DNA of 56,697 nt. It comes from Longimicrobium sp. (GTDB lineage: Bacteria > Gemmatimonadota > Gemmatimonadetes > Longimicrobiales > Longimicrobiaceae). The stretch is from assembly GCA_036377595.1 (NCBI GenBank), contig DASUYB010000093.1, positions 1 through 56,697 of the forward strand, written 5' to 3'. The notes beneath the pieces were generated by a model. The model had not been told where the DNA came from and searched no databases. It saw only the letters and a list, made by a program, of their open reading frames with translations. The position numbers were made by a program, and so were the translations under genes. Of this stretch, positions 51,497 to 56,697 are shown piece by piece (the first letter of the stretch is position 1; the number at the start of each line of letters is the position of its first letter).

Positions 51497-51640
51497 CCCC
51501 TCCCCCCGGCCCCCTCCCCCGCTTCGCAGGGGCGGGGGAGAACTCAGCGCGGAAGGCAGACGCCACACTGAGGTCTCCCCTCCCCCATCCCTCCCCCCTC
51601 GTGGGGGAGGGGCCGGGGGTGGGGGGGAGCCGGCGCGCAG
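51497..51640. repeat. G/C-rich family C-like hairpins
   Basis: Runs such as CCCCCTCCCCC and GGGGCGGGGGAG and then CTCCCCTCCCCCATCC and GTGGGGGAGGGG can fold into two long hairpins. The gap 51346-51769 holds this, a terminator and no gene. Confidence 0.6.
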
Positions 51641-51769
51641 GGTAATCTCCGCATTTCCGCGAAGACCCCTGTCCAGCCCCCGCCCTTGCCGAACTGTGTG
51701 ACGGGGTCGCAATCTTCCGGGTCAAACTCCCCGGACCCTGCCGAGCCCCGACGCCCCGACGGAGCGCGC

Positions 51770-52732
51770 TTGCCTGCAACGCTGACGGTCGACGAGCTGC
51801 TGCGCACCAAGAAGGACTCCCTGGCCCTGGAGCTCCTGACCGACGGGCGCGGGCTGGTGCGCGAGATCAAGAACCCCGACATCTCCAGCCCCGGGCTCGT
51901 CCTCACCGGCTACAGCGAGCGCTTTCCCAGCGAGCGCGTGCAGGTGCTCGGCGAGACGGAAGTCTCCTTCCTCGAGTCGCTCGACGACGACCGCCGCAGG
52001 AGCGCCATCGAGGCGTTCCTCTCCTTCGACATCCCCGTCATCTTCATCACCAAGGGGCAGGATCCGCCCGAGCCGCTGGTCGAGGTGGCCAACCAGGTGG
52101 GCACGCCGGTGATACTCTCGGGGCTCAAGACTTCCGAGTTCTACACCCGCATCAAGCCGTTCCTGGAAGAGCGCTTTGCCCCGACGACCACCATGCACGG
52201 CTCGCTGGCGGACGTCTACGGCGTGGGGCTGCTCTTCGTGGGCACCAGCGGGGTAGGAAAGAGCGAGGCGGTGCTGGACCTGGTCGAGCGCGGCCACCGG
52301 CTCGTCGCGGACGACCTGGTGATCGTCTCGCGGCGGGGGCACGAGGTGCTGATCGGGCGCGGGCACGAGCTGCAGCGGCACCACATGGAGATCCGCGGGG
52401 TGGGGATCATCGACGTGCACCGCCTGTTCGGGATCCGCGCCATCCGCCTGCAGAAGCGCATCGAGGTCGTCGTGCAGCTGGAGGTGTGGGACGGGAACGC
52501 CACCTACGACCGCACCGGGCTCGATCCCCAGTTCATCGACATCCTGGGCGTGCCCGTCCCCAAGGTCACCATCCCGCTGGTGCCGGGGAAGAACATCACC
52601 GTCGTCTGCGAGGTGGTGGCCATGAACCACCTGCTGAAATACTCCGGCCACGACACCGCGGCGCTGTTCAACCGGCGGCTGCAGGCGCGGATGGCCGGAA
52701 GCTCGGAGTACCTGGAGGAAGACTATGAGTGA
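51770..52732 (+). CDS. hprK: HPr kinase/phosphorylase
   Basis: HprK phosphorylates HPr on a serine, tuning PTS and catabolite control. The 320-residue protein has an N-terminal domain, the P-loop GTSGVGKS (158-165) and H143 before it. D181-D182 and the family signature MEIRGVGIIDV follow. TTG 51770 was chosen as start because homology begins at residue 3 and a GGAG site lies 5 bases upstream; the frame extends to 51686 without support. It overlaps the EIIA gene by 8 bp, so it belongs to the PTS operon. Its target serine is conserved in the HPr encoded downstream. Confidence 0.95.
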   Translation: MPATLTVDELLRTKKDSLALELLTDGRGLVREIKNPDISSPGLVLTGYSERFPSERVQVLGETEVSFLESLDDDRRRSAIEAFLSFDIPVIFITKGQDPPEPLVEVANQVGTPVILSGLKTSEFYTRIKPFLEERFAPTTTMHGSLADVYGVGLLFVGTSGVGKSEAVLDLVERGHRLVADDLVIVSRRGHEVLIGRGHELQRHHMEIRGVGIIDVHRLFGIRAIRLQKRIEVVVQLEVWDGNATYDRTGLDPQFIDILGVPVPKVTIPLVPGKNITVVCEVVAMNHLLKYSGHDTAALFNRRLQARMAGSSEYLEEDYE

Positions 52733-53141
52733 GCCGGTGCGCGGCGTGGTGGTGGCGCACGGGTCGCTGGCGCAGGGGCTGGTGTCGTCGGTCCTGGCCA
52801 TCAGCGGCGTGGAGGGCGAGGCGCTGCGGCCGCTGTCGAACGAGGGCTCGGGCCCCGAGGCGCTGCAGGCGCGCGTCAACGAGGCGCTGGGCAGCGAGGG
52901 GCCGGCCATCGTCTTCACCGACCTGGGAAGCGGGAGCTGCGCCTTCTGCGCGCGCCGCATCGCCCTGGAGCGGCCGGAGACGGCGATCGTCACGGGGGTC
53001 AATCTCCCCGTTCTCCTCGACTTCGTCTTCCACCGCGAGATGCCGCTGGGCGAACTGGTGGAGCGGCTGGTGGAGAAGGGGCGCGGGGGGATCACCGGCG
53101 CGCACCGGGAGGCGGCGGCGCATGCCGATCGTGCTGTTTAG
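52725..53141 (+). CDS. PTS mannose-family EIIA component
   Basis: The 138-residue protein is a mannose/sorbose-type EIIA domain, with the phosphorylated H12 in VVVAHGSLAQG and GSGSCAFCARRI around the pocket. It accepts phosphate from HPr and passes it to EIIB. The start overlaps hprK and the end overlaps EIIB by 20 bp. The C-terminus is a little longer than usual, ending in AHADRAV. The sugar is unknown. Confidence 0.92.
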   Translation: MSEPVRGVVVAHGSLAQGLVSSVLAISGVEGEALRPLSNEGSGPEALQARVNEALGSEGPAIVFTDLGSGSCAFCARRIALERPETAIVTGVNLPVLLDFVFHREMPLGELVERLVEKGRGGITGAHREAAAHADRAV

Positions 53142-53604
53142 GGTCGACGAGCGACTGATCCACGGCCAGGTGGTCGTGGGCTGGGGCGGCCCCCTGCACG
53201 CCGACCGCATCGTGGTGGTGGACGACGAGCTCGCGGCCAGTCCGTGGGAGCAGGAGCTGTACTGCCTGGGCGTGCCGCCCGAGATCGAGGCGCGCTTCCT
53301 CACCGTCGCCGCCGCGCGCGGCGACGTCCCCGCGTGGAAGGCCGACGCCAAGCGCACCATCGTCCTCGTCCGCGACGTGGAGACGGCCGCGCGGATCGCC
53401 GACGGCGGCGTGCTGGCGGGCGAGGAGGTGAACCTGGGCGGGATCCACCACGCCGAGGGGCGCGCGCGCATCCTCCCGTACCTCCATCTCCGGCCGGACG
53501 AGCGCGCGCGGCTCGACGAGATCGCCGCCACCGGCGCCGAGGTCTCCGCCCGTGACCTCCCCGCGTCGAGGAAGGTGCCGCTGAAGGAGCTGCCGGCGGG
53601 GTGA
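53122..53604 (+). CDS. PTS mannose-family EIIB component
   Basis: The 160-residue protein has the phosphorylation site H14 in RVDERLIHGQVVVGW. The rest follows the mannose/sorbose EIIB pattern (ADRIVVVDDELAASPWEQE, VNLGGIHHAEGR). It carries phosphate from EIIA to the sugar at EIIC/EIID. The start overlaps the EIIA stop by 20 bp. After the stop, 590 bp of repeats separate it from EIIC. Confidence 0.93.
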   Translation: MPIVLFRVDERLIHGQVVVGWGGPLHADRIVVVDDELAASPWEQELYCLGVPPEIEARFLTVAAARGDVPAWKADAKRTIVLVRDVETAARIADGGVLAGEEVNLGGIHHAEGRARILPYLHLRPDERARLDEIAATGAEVSARDLPASRKVPLKELPAG

Positions 53605-53616
53605 TCAGGCGGATCG

Positions 53617-53666
53617 GGCGAATGAATTCGCGGCAACAACGGCCCGAAGTCCGCCTTCGCGGACTC
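53617..53666. repeat. Family B double hairpin
   Basis: GGGCGAATGAATTCGCGGC then CGAAGTCCGCC-TTCGC-GGACT. It begins 13 bp after the EIIB stop. Confidence 0.75.
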
Positions 53667-53720
53667 CCGCGGGCGGCATTCGTCCCGGAGGCGGCTGACG
53701 AACGAGCGACACCCCTCCGG

Positions 53721-53913
53721 GTGTGATCCTGAGGGCGCGGCACACCGGAGCAGCGTAGGAGCAGATATCTGCCGCGCCCGAAGGATCTTGCAGGGGTTGG
53801 GATGATGTCCGCGCGGACGCGCCGGCATCTTCGCGGGATCGAGTAGATCCTTCGGTCGGCGCCAGGTACTGGTGCGGACGCGAGTTCGGCGCGGCGCCTC
53901 CCTCAGGATGACA
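53721..53913. repeat. Family A palindromic repeat
   Basis: Arms GTGATCCTGAGGG and CCCTCAGGATGAC, inner arms CGAAGGATCTTG and GTAGATCCTTCG. It sits in the middle of the PTS gene cluster. Confidence 0.8.
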
Positions 53914-53984
53914 GCAGTTGGTCGGATGGCCGGGGGACCATCGGGCGGGCAGGATGCCAGCCAATCGCGCCGAAGCCGCTCCGC

Positions 53985-54047
53985 GCGCTGAGGTCTCCCC
54001 CTCCCCCAGTCGGTTTTGGGGGAGGGGGCTGGGGGGAGAGGGCGCGA
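53985..54047. repeat. Family C hairpin repeat, reverse orientation
   Basis: CTCCCCCTCCCCCAGTCGG then TTTTGGGGGAGGGGGCTGG. The orientation is opposite to that of the copy at 50702. No gene is seen in 53605-54193. Confidence 0.7.
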
Positions 54048-54193
54048 TGCGGCGTACGCGCGGAAATCGTTCAGCGTGACGGATTTCCGCGATCGCGGAC
54101 GATGGACTCCGTGTGATTCGACGCCGGTAACGGTTCGGGAACGATCGGGCACGACGGGATGAAGCCTTCTTCGCTGACGAGACACCGGACGGT

Positions 54194-54871
54194 ATGATCC
54201 CCACCGCCGCGCAGATCGCCGTGCTGGCCCTGGTCGGAGGCCTCGTCGCGCTCGACGGGACCTCGGTGGGGCAGTTCATGGTCTCGCGCCCGTTCGTGGC
54301 CGCGGCGCTGGGGGGGCTGGTGGTCGGGCGGCCGGGGCTGGGAATGGCCGTGGGGATCGTGCTCGAGGCGCTGCACCTGGCCGTCCTTCCCGTCGGCGCG
54401 GCGAAGTATCCCGAGGGCGGGCCGCCGGCGGTGGCCGCGGGCGCGGTGTTCGCCGCGTCGCAGTCCCCGCCCGTGGCCGCGGGGGCGACGCTGCTCGTGG
54501 CCGTCCTCGTGGCCCTGGCGCTGGAGTGGTTCGGCGGGCACACGGTGGAGTGGATGCGGCAGTTCAACGTGCGCTTCGCCGGCGCGCCGCCGGAGGGGCT
54601 CACGCCCGGAGAAGTCGCGCGGCGCCACGGGATTCCCATCGCGGTGGACTTCCTGCGCGGCGCGGCGCTCACGCTGGCCGGCGTGGTGATCCTGGGGGTG
54701 CTGCTGCGCGCGATCGACTTCTCCGGCTTCCCCGAGATCGCCGTGGGCACGGTCGTCCGCCTGTCGGTCGTCGCGGGATTGGCGTCGGCGCTGCGGCTGT
54801 TCGGGCGGGCGCACTACCCGCTCTTCTTCGCGGGCGCCGCGGCGGGGGCGGTGGTGGCGTGGCTGAGGTGA
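54194..54871 (+). CDS. PTS mannose-family EIIC membrane component
   Basis: The 225-residue protein has about six membrane helices and begins AQIAVLALVGGLVALDGTSVGQF. It includes GLVVGRPGLGMAVGIVLEALHLAVLPVGAAKYPEGGPPAVAAG-type text typical of the sorbose/mannose EIIC family. It forms the transport channel with EIID. Length is slightly short for the family (about 250). The start follows a repeat-filled gap, so a separate promoter may exist. It overlaps EIID by 4 bp. Confidence 0.9.
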   Translation: MIPTAAQIAVLALVGGLVALDGTSVGQFMVSRPFVAAALGGLVVGRPGLGMAVGIVLEALHLAVLPVGAAKYPEGGPPAVAAGAVFAASQSPPVAAGATLLVAVLVALALEWFGGHTVEWMRQFNVRFAGAPPEGLTPGEVARRHGIPIAVDFLRGAALTLAGVVILGVLLRAIDFSGFPEIAVGTVVRLSVVAGLASALRLFGRAHYPLFFAGAAAGAVVAWLR

Positions 54872-55602
54872 CGGGGCCGGGCGCGGGCGTGCGGCGGCGC
54901 ATGCTGCTGCGCTCGTTCGCCGTGCAGGGAAGCTGGAACTACCAGACCCTGATCGGCACCGGGCTGGCCTTCGTCCTGGTCCCCGCGCTCCGCGATGTCT
55001 ACCGGGGGGATGCGGACGGGCTGCGCGCGGCGCTGGGGCGCCACGCGGAGCTCTTCAACAGCCATCCGTACCTGGCCGCGGTGGCCGCCGGCGCCATCGC
55101 CCGGCTGGAGGCCGACCGCGTGCCGGCGGAGACGGTGGCGCGCTTCAAGGCCGCCGTGCGCGGCTCGCTGGGCACGCTGGGCGACCGGCTGGTGTGGCTG
55201 ATGTGGCGCCCGATGTCGGTGCTCCTGGGCGTCTCGCTGGTCCTCGCCGGCGCCGCGTGGTGGATCGGCGCGCTGGCGTTCCTGGGAGTGTTCAACGCGC
55301 TCCACCTGTGGATGCGCGCCTGGGGGTTGAAGGCCGGCCTGCGCGACGGGCTGCAGATCGGCGGCACGCTGCGCGGCGTGCCCTTCCAGCGCCTGGGCGA
55401 CCGCGCGGCGCAGATCGGCGCGCTCCTGGCCGGCTTCGCCGCGGCGCTGGCCGCGGCGCCGCGGGGCTCGCACGCGTGGGAATGGGGCGCCGGCCTCGTC
55501 GCCGGCGTGCTGGGGATCGCGCTGGGGCGCCGCGTGCGCGCCGTGGCCGCGGGCGCGATGGTGCTGGCGCTCCTGGCGGGGCTCGTCCTCGCTCGTACCT
55601 GA
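54868..55602 (+). CDS. PTS mannose-family EIID membrane component
   Basis: The 244-residue protein starts at GTG 54868 in a GTGA overlap with EIIC; ATG 54901 is an alternative. MLLRSFAVQGSWNYQTLIGTGLAFVLVP is the family signature, followed by FNSHPYLAAVAAGAIARLE. Several membrane helices are in the second half. It completes the sugar transporter. The gene ends 7 bp before HPr. Confidence 0.92.
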   Translation: MTGPGAGVRRRMLLRSFAVQGSWNYQTLIGTGLAFVLVPALRDVYRGDADGLRAALGRHAELFNSHPYLAAVAAGAIARLEADRVPAETVARFKAAVRGSLGTLGDRLVWLMWRPMSVLLGVSLVLAGAAWWIGALAFLGVFNALHLWMRAWGLKAGLRDGLQIGGTLRGVPFQRLGDRAAQIGALLAGFAAALAAAPRGSHAWEWGAGLVAGVLGIALGRRVRAVAAGAMVLALLAGLVLART

Positions 55603-55609
55603 TCGCCGG

Positions 55610-55885
55610 ATGGGGATGGAAACGAACAGCGAAGTGCAGATCGTGAACAAGTACGGGCTCCACGCGCGCCCCGCCGCGGAGCTCGTGAAGCTGGCCAACC
55701 GCTTCCGCTCCGACGTCTGGATCCGCAAGGAAGACGTGGAGGTGAGCGGGAAGAGCATCATGGGGGTGATGATGCTGGCGGCCGAGTGTGGCAGCACGGT
55801 GCAGATCCGCGCCCGCGGCGAGGACTCGCGCGAGGCGGTGGACGCCCTGGTGCAGCTCATCCAGAACCGGTTCGGAGAGGACTGA
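55610..55885 (+). CDS. ptsH: Phosphocarrier protein HPr
   Basis: The 91-residue protein carries the active histidine H18 in KYGLHARPA, phosphorylated by Enzyme I. The serine regulated by HprK is S49 in SGKSIMGVMML, so the control loop with the upstream hprK looks complete. Starts at 55610 or at the second ATG 55616 are both possible. It lies 5 bp ahead of the Enzyme I gene. Confidence 0.95.
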   Translation: MGMETNSEVQIVNKYGLHARPAAELVKLANRFRSDVWIRKEDVEVSGKSIMGVMMLAAECGSTVQIRARGEDSREAVDALVQLIQNRFGED

Positions 55886-55890
55886 CGCCC

Positions 55891-56697
55891 GTGAGCCTGG
55901 TCCGCGACGGGATCCCGGCCGCGCCGGGGATCGTGATCGCCCCCGCGCGCGTGCTGCGCTGGGAGGTGCCGCGCGTGCCGCACGGCGCCACCGTTCCCGC
56001 CGAACGGGTGGAAGACGAGGTCCAGCGCTTCGTCGACGCCTGCCAATGGGCGCAGGAGCGCATCCGCGAGCTGCAGCGCCGCACCGCCGACAAGATGGGC
56101 GAGGTCGAGGCGCAGATCTTCGAGCCGCAGCTGCTGATGCTCGAGGACGTGGACCTGGTGCAGGGCACCATCGGCTACATCCGCGAGAACCACCTCACCG
56201 CCGAGCGCGCCTTCGAGTGGCGCGTGCTGGAGTGGGAGAGTGCCCTCTCGCACTCGTCGCACCCGATGGTGCTGGACCGGCTGAACGACCTGGCCGACGT
56301 GCAGAACCGCGTGCAGCGCCGGCTGATGGCGCTCCCCGACCCCGACATCGGCTCGCGCGCGGCCGACCACAAGCACGTCATCCTCGTCGCCCGCGAGCTG
56401 ACGCCGTCCATCACCGTGCAGCTCGATCCCGAGCACGTGATCGGCATCGCCACCGACCTGGGGACGCGCACCTCGCACAGCGCCATCCTCGCGCGCTCGC
56501 TCGACATCCCCTGCGTCGTCTCCCTCGGCGACCTGTCCGACCAGGTGCGCGACGGGCAGGAGGTGATCCTGGACGGGCGCTCGGGGCGGGTGATCGTCAA
56601 CCCCACCGAGCAGGACACCGCCGCCTACCGCGAGCGCGACTTCGCCATCCGCGAGTGGGAGCAGGAGCTGGTGCTGCTGGCCCACATGCCCTCGATG
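55891..56697 (+). CDS. ptsI: PTS Enzyme I (N-terminal part, runs off the window)
   Basis: Only the first 269 codons from GTG 55891 are inside the window. Enzyme I takes phosphate from phosphoenolpyruvate and passes it to HPr. VRDGIPAAPGIVIAPA opens the protein and the phosphorylated histidine is H196 in GTRTSHSAILAR; the HPr-binding helical domain is at about 25-145. The PEP-binding C-terminal half lies beyond the window, so the gene cannot be checked for completeness. Confidence 0.93.
   Translation, partial: MSLVRDGIPAAPGIVIAPARVLRWEVPRVPHGATVPAERVEDEVQRFVDACQWAQERIRELQRRTADKMGEVEAQIFEPQLLMLEDVDLVQGTIGYIRENHLTAERAFEWRVLEWESALSHSSHPMVLDRLNDLADVQNRVQRRLMALPDPDIGSRAADHKHVILVARELTPSITVQLDPEHVIGIATDLGTRTSHSAILARSLDIPCVVSLGDLSDQVRDGQEVILDGRSGRVIVNPTEQDTAAYRERDFAIREWEQELVLLAHMPSM

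Noticed and set aside
51490-51640. C-rich and G-rich runs as possible G-quadruplex or CRISPR-like repeats
   Set aside because: The units are not regularly spaced and match the family C hairpins elsewhere. No CRISPR spacing is present.
54814-56685. Open frame of 623 codons opposite EIID, HPr and Enzyme I
   Set aside because: The real genes on the plus strand have full motif sets; this is antisense noise.

Overview
The window is chromosomal DNA from a GC-rich bacterium. The best fit is a Longimicrobium-like member of the Gemmatimonadota. This is inferred from the very high GC, the many palindromic intergenic repeats, a complete mannose-type PTS with HPr kinase, and a trp cluster holding an HD-GYP gene. 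No rRNA, tRNA or CRISPR array was seen, and no marker here proves the genus.

Layout. 1-4600: a small membrane protein, arginine decarboxylase speA, a secreted protein, an unknown small protein, and lexA with its promoter and a palindrome. 4684-11796: trpC, trpF, trpB, a HEAT-repeat gene, an HD-GYP gene and trpA on one strand. 12494-14635: a membrane/GAF/chemoreceptor-type signalling protein. 14736-21766: accessory genes (unknown protein, lipoprotein, RibD/DHFR-like, SRPBCC, two VOC proteins, alpha/beta hydrolase, YVTN beta-propeller) plus two decayed fragments of other genes in this window. 21692-26191: rhamnulose-phosphate aldolase/dehydrogenase, mtnA and idi. 26406-28697: an ArsR-SRPBCC-YciI-DoxX cluster with a strong promoter and operator-like site. 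28991-31150: a large protein whose first third resembles Cry delta-endotoxin domain I, joined to a probable alpha/alpha-barrel. 31577-32119: a DUF433/DUF5615 toxin-antitoxin pair with a frameshifted toxin. 32197-40516: conserved unknowns, a Rossmann protein, a serine hydrolase and a local duplication of an SRPBCC gene around a double-cupin gene.

40656-46578 is clearly lower in GC and is the most interesting part. A small HTH regulator with its own palindromic site is followed by four overlapping genes: hsdM, hsdS, an AAA ATPase and an HNH nuclease. The last two look like the Septu pair PtuA/PtuB, and no hsdR is present. This reads as a compact defence operon in which type I methylation and specificity subunits are paired with a Septu-like effector.

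46763-50681 encodes a surface-glycan type cluster (CgeB-like glycosyltransferase, sugar nucleotidyltransferase, methyltransferase, glycosidase-like TIM barrel). 51770-56697 encodes HPr kinase, mannose-family PTS EIIA, EIIB, EIIC, EIID, HPr and the start of Enzyme I, and is split between EIIB and EIIC by about 590 bp of repeats.

At least three repeat families recur in the gaps: A, about 190 bp palindromes ending in TGTCATYCYGAG-type arms; B, about 50 bp double hairpins with GCGAATGAATTCGC and AAGTCCGC-type stems; and C, CCCTCTCCC/GGGGGAGGGAC hairpins.
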